From: Streptomyces sp. NL15-2K
Lineage (GTDB): Bacteria; Actinomycetota; Actinomycetes; Streptomycetales; Streptomycetaceae
Direction of reading: 5' to 3'
DNA: 64,000 bases
NCBI RefSeq assembly: GCF_030551255.1
Contig: NZ_CP130630.1
Span: forward strand, 1-64,000
A program made the translations under genes and the position numbers. Below the pieces are notes generated by a model. The model saw only the letters and a list, made by a program, of their open reading frames with translations. It ran no database searches and was not told the origin of the DNA. Shown here piece by piece: positions 10,001-17,842 of this stretch. Position 1 is the first letter of the stretch, and each line of letters begins with the position of its first letter.

Positions 10001-11152
10001 GCGGTGGACGCGGCCCTGCTGCTGGCGGAGATGGCCGTGCCCCACCCGGCGCGGCCCGGCTGGCCCGAACATCTGCACTTGGCCCATGCGGCCATCCCCT
10101 ACGACCGGCTGCTCGCTCTCGATGCGCGCCTGGAGCAGGCAGCGGCGCGGCCGGTGGTGGTGCCCGAGACGATCATCATCGACCGTGGGCGGGTGTTCGT
10201 CTCCGCCGCGTTCCTGGCCGCCTGCGAGACCCTGGGCGTCAGTGTGCAGCCCGCCCCGCCGCGCTCGCCGGCCGCCAAGGGTGCCGTCGAGCGGACGTTC
10301 GGGAGTATCAACTCGCTGTTCGCGCAGCACGTCGCCGGTTACACCGGCTCCCACGTCCTCGAGCGCGGTCACGCGGTGGAGGACGAGGCGCACTTCACCG
10401 TGGCTCAGCTGCAGGAGCTGCTGGATGAGTGGGTCACCGCGTGCTGGCAGCACCGCCCCCACGACGGGCTGCGCCACCCGGTCCTGCCGAAGAAGGCGCT
10501 GGCCCCGAACGAGATGTGGAGCGCACTGCTGGGCACCTCCGGGTACGTGCCGCTGCCGCTGACCGGGGCCGACTACACGGAACTGCTGCCCGTGCGCTTC
10601 AACCCCGTCACCGGCCGGGGCATCCGTATCAACTACCGCACCTACGACCACGCCATCCTGAACGAGCACCGCGGCCGGCTCTGTCCCACCCATCCCGGCG
10701 GCAAGTGGGAGGTCCACCTCAACCCGCACGACGTGCGGCAGGTCTACATCCGCCTGCCCGACGGACGCCTGCACGAGATCCCGTGGATCCACCGCGACCA
10801 CGTCCATGCCCCGATGAGCGAGACCGCCTGGCGCCACATCCGCGGCACCCTCCACCAGCGCGCAGACCGCGAGCGGCACGAGGCCGACCTGGCCGAAGCA
10901 GCCGACCAGGTCCTGCGGCGGGCCCGCCCCCTGCCCGGCACCGGCACACCCTCCGCAGCAGCGGCGCGCCACGCGGCGGCGACAAGCACGGTGCAGACGG
11001 CAGATGACGACATACGGGCCGAGGACAGTCTCGACGCTCTCGAAGCCCACTCCCCTGACGCTGACGGGCACCTCGCCGAGGGCGAGGAGCTCTCCCCGCC
11101 TGTGGGCCGCTACGCGCTGTATGACGCCTTTGAGGAGGCCGAGCACTGGTGA
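7049..11152 (+). CDS. tnsB: Tandem TnsB-like DDE transposase, 1367 aa; N-terminal half predicted defective
   Basis: One uninterrupted frame encodes two complete TnsB/Mu-type transposases in a row. The frame is open from 6917, but TTG 7049 overlaps the tnsA stop and fits operon coupling. Each half has the same domain order: a small beta domain (FEGRTWQVSG; FQSRPWQVVA), AWQRHIREIETGLP, an HTH region ending ADERVVAAVLEALR, the RNase H-like core, and a C-terminal barrel ending VRQVxIRLPDG. The C-terminal half keeps D942 (QVDTTRLD), D1045 (IIDRGRVF) and E1081 (KGAVERTF), the canonical D-D(35)E. In the N-terminal half the first Asp is Ala270 and the Glu column reads Ala406 (E407 is adjacent); D372 remains in changed surroundings. 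A GGAGG at 9038-9042 precedes in-frame GTG 9050, so a separate 700-aa active product is possible. Confidence 0.85.
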   Translation: MSRHESTAPDGRGVGVGARVEFEGRTWQVSGLVDGRVYLAADDGATGCVLAARLVTARGFRIVGQADPQFPAAETWAALPVAAREQALAWQRHIREIETGLPGGPGSGGKVREAYDPQRFTLAEREHAKAAELAALGWTRVSRATVQRMRLAYHRQGLLALVDRRSLRGRSGTGRADERVVAAVLEALRLCRGRKATTVKQIIELAEQIVADRHGPGRVKLPAKASLYRLVKALADPAEPPGSPARTATGRYRLGGAPPALRPAERVHVATAALGVPVVGEDGRAVAVSVTAAVDGATGCVLAAVVHGRQAVPLQLPVLLAEMAVPRVVRPGWREMLRTAHESLPGRLMGVEARLEAAAVRPVAVPETLVFDPATAAAGSWLLSVCESLGVSLEAVSARQGGRAVAETVRVLAGLFTRHAAGVAAAARPAGPGDDGLGQPPQAVLSMLHLQDVLDEWITAVWHTRPQEALRHPLMPRAVLSPDEMWQVLLGAAGVVPLPLGARHFAELLPAGRHAVTEAGIRLGRRRYDATCLDEHRGRSCPTTDDGRWEVHHHPYDVRQVHIRLPDGDLHPLAWTDSTLSLRPFDATVHQRTAQTVTARTRRPGNQPTSPVDDSGTAEQRAETEAATQAWSLTEGPGVAEVSVQGRRASEKGPGWSVWGRAGGGRAVVSAPARPGRPVAAGSSRQVKLGAYVTFQSRPWQVVALMGASVTLVDEQGQTASMLASFLFADLTFTVAGSPAAAVPPWGLLETVPERERERALAWQRHIREIETGLPDGPASSGMPRPEYDPQRTSMAEREQAKAEELARLGWPKVSRATVRRMRARYRAHGLMGLIPRHRPARATGRADERVVAAVLEALRRQRGRSKGTLKGLRQLTGQILADTHGPGAVALPAPSTFNRLVRVLADPLEHPGRPARTATTTPTRPFTPTMALRPGELVQVDTTRLDVMAVGEDGRPVRPELTIALDVATRSVVAAVLREESTQAVDAALLLAEMAVPHPARPGWPEHLHLAHAAIPYDRLLALDARLEQAAARPVVVPETIIIDRGRVFVSAAFLAACETLGVSVQPAPPRSPAAKGAVERTFGSINSLFAQHVAGYTGSHVLERGHAVEDEAHFTVAQLQELLDEWVTACWQHRPHDGLRHPVLPKKALAPNEMWSALLGTSGYVPLPLTGADYTELLPVRFNPVTGRGIRINYRTYDHAILNEHRGRLCPTHPGGKWEVHLNPHDVRQVYIRLPDGRLHEIPWIHRDHVHAPMSETAWRHIRGTLHQRADRERHEADLAEAADQVLRRARPLPGTGTPSAAAARHAAATSTVQTADDDIRAEDSLDALEAHSPDADGHLAEGEELSPPVGRYALYDAFEEAEHW
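9038..9052 (+). promoter_or_regulatory. Internal ribosome binding site and GTG start inside tnsB
   Basis: GGAGG at 9038-9042 lies 7 nt before an in-frame GTG (9050), with a second GTG at 9053. Translation from here would give only the second, catalytically complete TnsB half, 700 aa, with an N-terminal leader about as long as that of the first half. This is what would remain if two adjacent tnsB genes had fused by loss of a stop codon. Usage is inferred, not shown. Confidence 0.45.
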
Positions 11153-12186
11153 CCACCAGCCCCCACACCACGCCCGCCGCCGAGGATGCCTCCCCCGGGA
11201 CGGTCACCACGTTCGATGCGTTCGCCCGGTTCGCCCACACCGCCCCGCCCGCTCCCCCGCAACCGGGCCAGCCGGCACGCTCGTTGGAGGAACGCCTGGC
11301 CTACCACTCGCAGTTCGTCACCGTGCGTACCCCGGCCATCGAAAGCCTCTCGCGCAACGTGCGCACGCTGATGATCCTCGGCCGCAGCCAGAGCGTCACC
11401 GCCCGACCGTCCCTGATCGTCACCGGGCCGGCCACCACCGGCAAGACCACCGCCCTGCTCGAGGTCGGCCGGACCTGCCACCTGGCCCACACCCGCCGCG
11501 CCGCCCCGGGCGACACCAGCGTGCCCGTGGCGTATGTGCTGGTTCCGCCCGGCGCCACCGCCAAGACCCTGGCCTGCGAGTTCGCCCGCTATCTCGGTAT
11601 CCCCGTCACCACCCGCATGACCACCGCGCAGATCACGACCGCCGTCTGCCACACCTACACCGCGGCCGGAGTGAAACTGGTGCTGATCGACGAGATCCAC
11701 CGGCTCAACCCCCGCAGCTCCAGCGGAGCGGAGGCCGCCGACTGGCTCAAGGACCTCACCGAGCGCGTCGGCGCCACGTTCGTGTACGCGGGCATCGACG
11801 TCACCACCAGCACCGTCTTCAGCGGGGTCCGCGGCGCGCAACTGGCCGGACGCGCCTCACTCATCGACTGCGGGGCACTGCCCGCCCGCGCCGGATCACG
11901 CGAGCCGTTCCGTGAACTCATCGCCGCGCTGGAAGCGGCCCTCGACCTGCACGCCCACCGCACCGGCAGCCTGCCGAGGCTCGCCCCCTACCTGCACGAA
12001 CGGACCGCTGGACGCATCGGCAGCCTCTCCCGCCTCATCCGCCAGGCGGCCATCGAAGCCATCCTCGACGGCCAAGAACGCATCACCAAGACACTGCTGG
12101 ACTCCATCGCGCTGGACCACCTCGCCGAGGAGCACTACCGGCCCCGAACCCCGACGAGCCGCCGCACCCGACCCAGCAGCCGGTGA
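11149..12186 (+). CDS. tnsC: TnsC-like AAA+ ATPase, 345 aa
   Basis: TnsC/TniB-type ATPases link the target selector to the transposase in Tn7-like and Tn5053-like elements. Walker A GPATTGKTT lies near residues 92-100 and Walker B VLIDEIHRL near 177-185, followed by a sensor-like VGATFVYAGID. The GTG start overlaps the tnsB stop as GTGA (11149-11152) and the stop overlaps the tniQ start in the same way. Length is normal for the family. The frame is intact, so the targeting ATPase should be functional. Confidence 0.85.
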   Translation: MTTSPHTTPAAEDASPGTVTTFDAFARFAHTAPPAPPQPGQPARSLEERLAYHSQFVTVRTPAIESLSRNVRTLMILGRSQSVTARPSLIVTGPATTGKTTALLEVGRTCHLAHTRRAAPGDTSVPVAYVLVPPGATAKTLACEFARYLGIPVTTRMTTAQITTAVCHTYTAAGVKLVLIDEIHRLNPRSSSGAEAADWLKDLTERVGATFVYAGIDVTTSTVFSGVRGAQLAGRASLIDCGALPARAGSREPFRELIAALEAALDLHAHRTGSLPRLAPYLHERTAGRIGSLSRLIRQAAIEAILDGQERITKTLLDSIALDHLAEEHYRPRTPTSRRTRPSSR

Positions 12187-13094
12187 CCGCGCACGCCTGG
12201 AGCAGCCCTGTGGTGCGGGCACGCACGATGTGGCCGTCCCAGCCCGGCGCCCTGCGGACCAGGCCCCTGCCCCGCGAGTCAGCAGCCTCCTACCTCACCC
12301 GCCTCGCAGGCACCTACCAACTGACCGCCGCCCAGCTCCTCGACGGCCTGAACATCGCCACCACCGGTACCTTCGCGTCCCCGCCCGCCACCGACATCCA
12401 CCTCAGCGCCGAAGCCGCTCACCGCCTGTCCGCCTTCACCCGCATCCCGCCCGCACACCTCGCCCGCGCGCTGGCCCGTCAGCCCCCACCCGCCTCCATC
12501 GGCATGGCCCGCGCCGCCATCGCCCGCTGGCAGCCCGTCCCGCCCGCCGTGCAGCCGCTACCGGCGTGCACCGCCTGCACCATCCGCCGCAGCCCGCACC
12601 AAGCCGCCCTCGCGTGGATCCACCCAGTGTCCAACTCGCCCCGGATCATGATCTGCACCCGCCACCAGCAGGCTTCCAGCGACTCCCGGCAGCCCGCCCC
12701 GCTCGACATCCGCCCTGTCCCCGAGCTCACCCGGCCCCGCCCCACAGCCCGCCGCGCGACGACGGCCTCCCTGAGCTGGGCATCGACGATCACGACACGC
12801 TGGTACGACCACCAACAGCACCTGCACCAGCGGTGGCTCACACGCCTTGACCGCCTCACCAACGCCAACCCCCACATCCCTCCAGGCCCGGCCTCCCCAG
12901 CTCTGACCTGCCGGAGCCTGGTCATCCACCCCGAGACCCTCATCCTCGCCGCTGCCCTTGACCGCCTGCCCTCGCACCCCCTGACACGCGCGCAGCAGAC
13001 CGCCTTCCTCCACCGCCTGGCCGACCGCCTCCGGCTGCCCCGCCTCGCACCCGCCGACCACGACCTGCTCTGGCAACGCCTGTACGCCCGCTGA
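12183..13094 (+). CDS. tniQ: TniQ family target-selection protein, 303 aa
   Basis: The N-terminus has the TniQ opening RPLPRESAASYLTRLAGTYQL. A zinc-binding pattern follows: CTACTIRR near residues 128-135, then MICTRHQQ about 30 residues later (CxxC...CxxH). TniQ/TnsD proteins pick the target site together with TnsC. The GTG start overlaps the tnsC stop (GTGA), making it the last gene of the tnsA-B-C-tniQ operon. The C-terminal half is Arg/Leu-rich helical, as expected for a DNA-binding partner. Confidence 0.8.
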   Translation: MTAHAWSSPVVRARTMWPSQPGALRTRPLPRESAASYLTRLAGTYQLTAAQLLDGLNIATTGTFASPPATDIHLSAEAAHRLSAFTRIPPAHLARALARQPPPASIGMARAAIARWQPVPPAVQPLPACTACTIRRSPHQAALAWIHPVSNSPRIMICTRHQQASSDSRQPAPLDIRPVPELTRPRPTARRATTASLSWASTITTRWYDHQQHLHQRWLTRLDRLTNANPHIPPGPASPALTCRSLVIHPETLILAAALDRLPSHPLTRAQQTAFLHRLADRLRLPRLAPADHDLLWQRLYAR

Positions 13095-13157
13095 ACAACC
13101 CGCTTGCACCAGCCGGGAACAGCCGCCAACTCCCCCTGCCTACAGGCGCGCCGACCA

Positions 13158-13197
13158 CACTGCGCAAAAGCTGGCATGACGCTCAGCTCACTGCGCA
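13158..13197. repeat. Short direct repeat past tniQ, possible transposon-end site
   Basis: The 9-mer CACTGCGCA occurs at 13158-13166 and again at 13189-13197, in the non-coding stretch 13095-13350 after tniQ. Tn7-like ends contain several spaced transposase-binding repeats, so these are candidates. I could not find a matching copy at a left end or a clear terminal inverted repeat, so the element's borders stay undefined. Confidence 0.2.
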
Positions 13198-13354
13198 GAG
13201 CAACACGGCCAGCTCAACCCACGTATCGCCCATCGCCAACGCCTCGGCCCGGCGTAATCCTCCCCTGGAATACAGACGTACCACTCAGTACAGCTGAGCA
13301 ACAGCAGGTCACAACCAAGATCAATTAGCCTGCACGACAGGTACGCCACAAAAT

Positions 13355-13655
13355 CTGTACGGCGGCGGGCTGGCGGTACTGGGTGCTCGGGCCTGTCGAT
13401 TCGGTCTACCGGCGCAATATGACCTGGCTGGCCGGATACCGGCACCCGCGGCACCACGGTGGTCAGTTGCTGGCTGCGGCACTGCAGGAGGCGTTCGCCG
13501 AGCCCGCGCCGCTGTGGGAGGGCGTACGCAGGATCGGGGATCCGCTGGTAGTGCTTCCCGCGCTGTTCCATGCCCTATGGGCGGGACGGCTGGCGGCGGA
13601 CCTGGGGGCGGCGATGCATGAGCGGATGCCGGTGTGGGCGCAGGCGGCAAAGTGA
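13355..13655 (+). pseudogene. Fragment of a second tnsA-like gene (C-terminal part)
   Basis: The reading text YRRNMTWLAGYRHPR, LLAAALQEAFAEPAPLWEG and LVVLPALFHALWAGRL matches the C-terminal part of TnsA-like proteins. It corresponds in order to the scrambled C-terminus of the tnsA pseudogene at 6206-7052. The nuclease core is absent. Its stop overlaps the GTG of the following tnsB fragment (GTGA), preserving the operon arrangement of the intact element. Confidence 0.6.
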
Positions 13656-14220
13656 GGGCGGGCAGCGGGATGCCGGGCAGGCCGGTGGTGGAGCTGGGGT
13701 GCCAGGTGCGGTTGGGGGGGACGTACCTGGACGGTGGCGGCCCTTACTGACGGTCAGGTGCGGCTGGTCGCCGAGGACGGTGAGGTAGCGGCCGGTTTTG
13801 CTGTCGCTGCTGTTCGCCGATGCGGGGTTCAAAGTCCTGGATGCGCCGGGAGTGTCCGGGGTGCCGCCGCTGGGCTGGCTGGAGTCCTTGCCCGAGGCGG
13901 TGCGGGAACGGGCGCTTGTCTGGGAGCGGCATGTGCGGGAGGTGGAGACGGGGCGGCCGGGCGGGTCCGGTGCGGCAGGTCCGCCGCGGGCGGAGTATGA
14001 CCCGCAGACCGGACGCTGGCGCAGCGGGAGGAGGCGAAGGCGGCGGAGCTGTCGGCGGCGGGGATGTCGACCAGCGCGGTGACAGTGCGGCGGATGCGGG
14101 CCCGTTACCGCTGGGAAGGGGTGTGGGGGCTGGTGGACCACCGGGCCATCCGGCCGCGGTCCGTCCTGGGGCGTGCGGATGAGCGGGTGGTGGCCGCCCT
14201 TCGAGAGGTGCTGGAGGCCG
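13651..14220 (+). pseudogene. Fragment of a second tnsB-like gene (N-terminal part)
   Basis: Opening text from GTG 13651 (GMPGRPVVELGCQVRLGG) slips frame near 13720-13800 to LLFADAGFKVLDAPG, GWLESLPEAVRERALVWER and HVREVETGRPGG, then slips again near 14020 to STSAVTVRRMRARYRWEGV and ADERVVAALREVLEAG. These blocks align with residues ~60-190 of either TnsB half at 7049-11152. The catalytic core is missing: the text runs into IS3-type sequence at about 14220. Confidence 0.65.
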
Positions 14221-14674
14221 GGCGGGAGCGCACATACGCGGCGGACCTCGGCATCACCGACGAGTCGCTGAGGACGTGGGTCCGCAAGGAAAACGAGTCC
14301 CAGGCACTGACCGAGCGCCGCGAGGCCGGCGGGAGTCCGGCTGAGGAACTGGTCCGGTTGCGGGCGCAGAACGCCCGGCTACTGGCGGAGACGGAGTGGC
14401 AGCTGGAGCGTGAGATCCTGCGCCGGGCAGCCGCCTATTTCGCTCGGTGGGTGAAGTGAGCCCCCGCCGCTGGGACTTCGTCTCCAAGAACCGCGCCGCC
14501 TTCAGCGTGAAGCGGATCTGTCGGGTCCTGGGCGTCTCCCGCTCCGGCTACTACCAGCACCGGGCCACGGCAGACGCCCGCGCCGAACCGGCCGTCGAGG
14601 AGGAGCGAACGGTGTCGGAGATCCGACAGTCGCCGATCCGGCAGTGGACCGAATACCCGGCCAAGGCCCCGTGA
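14220..14674 (+). pseudogene. IS3-family orfA/orfB remnant
   Basis: The frame to 14459 gives a C-terminal orfA piece: an HTH (LGITDESLRTWVRKENE) followed by a Leu/Arg heptad region (ELVRLRAQNARLL, EREILRRAAAYFA), the usual IS3 leucine zipper. The overlapping frame from about 14447 gives an orfB beginning (KNRAAFSVKRICRVLGVSRSGYYQ), the standard IS3 overlap for programmed frameshifting. OrfB stops after about 70 residues, before any DDE residue. The element is truncated at both ends. Confidence 0.7.
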
Positions 14675-14763
14675 CAAGCCGGTGGATTGCCAAACCGTCG
14701 AGTCAGGCCACGCGGAGAGCTGGGCCGGGCACCGGTCCGTGAGCCTGACCGCCCCGGACCTAC

Positions 14764-15477
14764 TCAGGCGACGTCGGTCGATGGCCCCTTTCTGCTCGCT
14801 CTCCGGAAGAAGTCGATGACAAGATGGTAATCGACCACGGGCACTGTGATCCGCTCACGCAACCGGCTGGCGATGCTCGCCATTTCTCCGCATTCCAGCA
14901 CCACCGCACCAACACGATGCGAAGCCATGAATTCGGCGACGACCCCCTCGATCTGCCTCAGGATGGCAGCGTCGTCGAACGCCTCTGCTCGTTCGATCAC
15001 GGCGCGGCGGAACGGCCCGGGGCCCTCGAGCCCCGCAACGAGAAGGCGGCCGGCATCCTCCTCGGCGACGCCGGGCACGTCGGCAGCCGAAGCGAGTCGT
15101 GAGTCGGCGTATACCAGCAGGATGGAACGGTCCGGGGCGATCGCCGCAAGAAGAGTCGGCACCGCCAGCAATGGCGAGGACACGACCACCGGTTCACTCG
15201 CGGCGGCGAGCTCGCTCTGGTAGCGCGACATGTATCCGATGGTCAGTGCCACGACCTGGGGCAGCGGCTCGCACTCGCCGGCAACCGGAAGCCGATCGAG
15301 CGTGCGGTGCAGCAGCGGGTGCTGCGAGTCGGCGAGGTCGGCGAACAGATCCGCAGTTGCGATGTCGTCGAGTGCGGCCTCGTGAACCGATGGGTCAGCG
15401 GCTGAACCCGCTACGAAGGGCGCGTCCCGCGGCGCGATGACGAGCACCTCGGCGGGGGTGCTTCGCTTTTCAGACAC
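14764..15477 (-). CDS. Asp/Glu-racemase-like protein, 237 aa
   Basis: Rossmann-like repeats with a conserved segment VGAVVLECGEMASIASRLRE near residue 200 and a second strand region VVVSSPLL near residue 98. The C-E-x-M element resembles the second catalytic Cys region of the Asp/Glu/hydantoin racemase superfamily, which also includes arylmalonate decarboxylase-like enzymes. The substrate is unknown. The ATG overlaps the end of the upstream transporter gene by 8 bp, so the two are co-translated, and the enzyme probably acts on the imported compound. Confidence 0.5.
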   Translation of the reverse strand: MSEKRSTPAEVLVIAPRDAPFVAGSAADPSVHEAALDDIATADLFADLADSQHPLLHRTLDRLPVAGECEPLPQVVALTIGYMSRYQSELAAASEPVVVSSPLLAVPTLLAAIAPDRSILLVYADSRLASAADVPGVAEEDAGRLLVAGLEGPGPFRRAVIERAEAFDDAAILRQIEGVVAEFMASHRVGAVVLECGEMASIASRLRERITVPVVDYHLVIDFFRRASRKGPSTDVA

Positions 15478-16771
15478 GGGAGGCCTCCCTGCGGCCGAGC
15501 AAGATCACCGCTGTGACGCCGAGTCCCACGGTCACCAGAAGGTAGGCGCTCAAAGCGAACGGTGAGTCGAACCTGCCGGCAATCGCCGTGGCGATGAGCG
15601 GCGCCGGTCCGCCCCCGATGATCCCGGCGAGGTTGAAGGCCAGGGAACTACCTGAGTAACGCACCTGCGCAGGGAACAGTCCGGTGATCAATGAAGCCTC
15701 GCTGGCGAACATCGCCGCGTAGGGCACGAGAGACACCAGGATCACCGGAGCCGCTGCGGCTGGGTTCCCACTCTTGATGGCCGCGAAGTAGACGACGCAG
15801 ATGACGGCCATGCCCGCGGCGCCGACCAGGTACACCCGGCGGGGGCCGAAAGCGTCGCCCAGCGCACCCATGAGCGGCGTGATGAGGGAGGAAATGATCG
15901 CCGCGCCGGCGACAAGCGCAAGCAGCAGCTCGCGGTCGAACTTGCCCACCGAGGTGCCGTACGAGAAGACGAACGTGATGAAGACGAACACGGCGGCCAT
16001 TTCGCCGACCTTGAGGAACAGACCGAGCGTGATCTCCCAGGGATGCGACCGCAAGGCGCTGAGCACCGGGGCGCGGTGGACCGTTCCGGCTTCCTTGACG
16101 ACGGCGAAGTCCGCTGTCTCCACGATCCCTTTCCGCATCCAGAACCCGAGGACGACAAGCACGATGCTGGCCAGGAAGGGCAGCCGCCACGCCCAGCTGA
16201 CGAACGCGTCGCCCGCGACGTTTCCGACCACGAGCACCACCGTGTTGGCCATCGCGACACCGAACATGGCCGAGGCTTGGGGAAACCCGATGCGAAAGCC
16301 GCGCCGTCGCGAGTCACCCGATTCAGCGGCCATGAGCACCGCACCGCCCCACTCGCCGCCCATACCGATGCCCTGCAGGGCTCTCATCAGTACGAGAAGG
16401 ACGGGTGCCCAGAATCCGATCGAGTCGTAGCCGGGGATGAGACCGACCCCGACCGTGCCGATCCCCATGAGCACCAGCGTGCTGATGAGAGCCGCCTTCC
16501 TCCCGGCCCGGTCACCGAGGTGCCCGAAGACGATCGCACCGATCGGGCGTGCCGCGAAGCCGACGAAGAAGGTCGAGAAGGTGAGCATCGTGGCGGCGAA
16601 CGGGTCGCTCGACGGGAAGAACTGCGTCGGGAACACCAGTGCGGCGACCGTGCCGTACAACATGAAGTCGTACCACTCGATGATGCTGCCGACGGTGCTG
16701 GCTGCGACGGTACGCCGAAGTCTTCGTGAGTGGTCCCGGGTCTTGCTCCGGGGCGGGAGTGTGTCGGTCAT
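15470..16771 (-). CDS. MFS transporter, metabolite:H+ symporter (MHS) type
   Basis: A twelve-TM major facilitator with typical MHS sequence: SIIEWYDFMLYGTVAALVFP in TM1, GHLGDRAGRKAAL as cytoplasmic motif A, and RALQGIGMGGEWGGAVL before TM5. Relatives (ShiA, KgtP, ProP-like) import small carboxylates or betaines with protons. I prefer the ATG at 16771; the frame also offers a TTG at 16828 inside the palindrome described separately. It lies between the reductase gene and the racemase-like gene on the same strand. Confidence 0.8.
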   Translation of the reverse strand: MTDTLPPRSKTRDHSRRLRRTVAASTVGSIIEWYDFMLYGTVAALVFPTQFFPSSDPFAATMLTFSTFFVGFAARPIGAIVFGHLGDRAGRKAALISTLVLMGIGTVGVGLIPGYDSIGFWAPVLLVLMRALQGIGMGGEWGGAVLMAAESGDSRRRGFRIGFPQASAMFGVAMANTVVLVVGNVAGDAFVSWAWRLPFLASIVLVVLGFWMRKGIVETADFAVVKEAGTVHRAPVLSALRSHPWEITLGLFLKVGEMAAVFVFITFVFSYGTSVGKFDRELLLALVAGAAIISSLITPLMGALGDAFGPRRVYLVGAAGMAVICVVYFAAIKSGNPAAAAPVILVSLVPYAAMFASEASLITGLFPAQVRYSGSSLAFNLAGIIGGGPAPLIATAIAGRFDSPFALSAYLLVTVGLGVTAVILLGRREASRV

Positions 16772-16813
16772 CGTGCGTCCAATCGGGAGGTTCGTCGAGG
16801 ATGAAGCCCCTGC

Positions 16814-16829
16814 TTTGCCTATTGGCAAA
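16814..16829. promoter_or_regulatory. Palindromic operator candidate upstream of the transporter gene
   Basis: TTTGCC-TATT-GGCAAA is a perfect inverted repeat located 43 bp before the transporter ATG. The core 14-mer is identical, on the other strand, to the palindrome at 18502-18515 in front of the regulator and MOSC genes. Two copies at the two promoter positions of one locus strongly suggest the binding site of the local XRE-cupin regulator. The gap 16830-16897 would then hold a promoter for transporter and racemase. Confidence 0.6.
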
Positions 16830-16897
16830 TTAGGGGCTCGTTGTTGCTGCCCGATTGCGTAGCATTGCGACCTGGTAACACACTTATGTCACGTGGG

Positions 16898-17842
16898 TCA
16901 GGCCTGCACCGAGATGGCACCCTTCCCACGCGATACGCAGGCGGCCATGGACTGCCCGCGCTCCTCGTCACTCAGGCACAGGTCGCGATGCTCGATCTCC
17001 CCGTCGACCACTTCGAGCACGCAGCTGCCGCAGGCGCCGCCCTCGCACGAGTAGTCGACGGGCACGTTCTCACGCAACATGGCCTGGAGCAGCGACTCGT
17101 CCTCCGCGACATGGATCACTTGCTCCGACAGCATCAGCCGGGCTTCGAACGAGTCACCGAGCCTGTCACCGGGTGCACTCACCCGCCCCGTGAAGCTCTC
17201 GCAGCGCACTCGGTCCGGATGGAGGCGGCTGGCCGCCTCGGCCATCTCGGCCATAAGGGCCTCGGGACCGCAGCAGTACACAGTCGCGTCGTCAGCCAGC
17301 CCGGCTGTCAGTGCCGGCACGTCGAGCCGGCCACCCGCGGCCGACTCGTGCAGGATGACCTCGGCGCCCGACGCTTGCAGTACATCGAGATACGCGGCGT
17401 GCTCACGGTGCCGTACGCAGTACCGGATCTCGCTCGACGCGCCAGGCGGCAGCCCCTCCAGCAGCCCCAGAATCGCGGTCACTCCGATCCCGCCGGCGAC
17501 GAACACGTGGTGCGATGCGGTGCGGTCGATCCGCATACCACTTTGCGGGTAGGACACGAACAGCAGGTCGCCGACCTCTAGTTCCTCGTGGAACAGGACG
17601 GAACCGCCGCGACCGTCATCGTCCCTACGGATGGCGATCCGGTAGCACGAGGGGTCGTCCGCGGGTCCGATGAGCGAGTAGTCGCGCCTCGTTCCGTTCC
17701 CATGCTGGATGTGGACATGGTCGCCGGGAACGAAACGCGGGAACGTCTCACGGTGGACGGGAACGACGGTGAGTTCGCGTACCCCCCGCGCCGGCCACGC
17801 ATCCGCCTCAAGCCGAGCGGCCATCAACAAGCGCACGCTCAT
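16898..17842 (-). CDS. PDR/VanB-type flavin and 2Fe-2S oxidoreductase, 314 aa
   Basis: Domain order is that of phthalate dioxygenase reductase: a flavin-binding barrel with RDYSLIGP (~residues 53-60), an NAD-binding domain with VFVAGGIGVTAIL and YCCGPEALM, and a C-terminal plant-type ferredoxin with CEGGACGSC followed about 29 residues later by AACVSRG, four cluster cysteines. It passes electrons from NAD(P)H to a partner. The usual partner, a Rieske oxygenase, is absent from the window. The ATG overlaps the MOSC stop by 4 bp, so the MOSC protein is the likely partner. Confidence 0.8.
   Translation of the reverse strand: MSVRLLMAARLEADAWPARGVRELTVVPVHRETFPRFVPGDHVHIQHGNGTRRDYSLIGPADDPSCYRIAIRRDDDGRGGSVLFHEELEVGDLLFVSYPQSGMRIDRTASHHVFVAGGIGVTAILGLLEGLPPGASSEIRYCVRHREHAAYLDVLQASGAEVILHESAAGGRLDVPALTAGLADDATVYCCGPEALMAEMAEAASRLHPDRVRCESFTGRVSAPGDRLGDSFEARLMLSEQVIHVAEDESLLQAMLRENVPVDYSCEGGACGSCVLEVVDGEIEHRDLCLSDEERGQSMAACVSRGKGAISVQA

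Noticed and set aside
6206..13094. A CRISPR-associated transposon
   Set aside because: No CRISPR repeats, Cas12k or Cascade genes were seen around the Tn7-like operon.
15801..16430. Plus-strand frames across the MHS transporter gene
   Set aside because: They are shadows; the minus-strand frame shows full MFS motifs.
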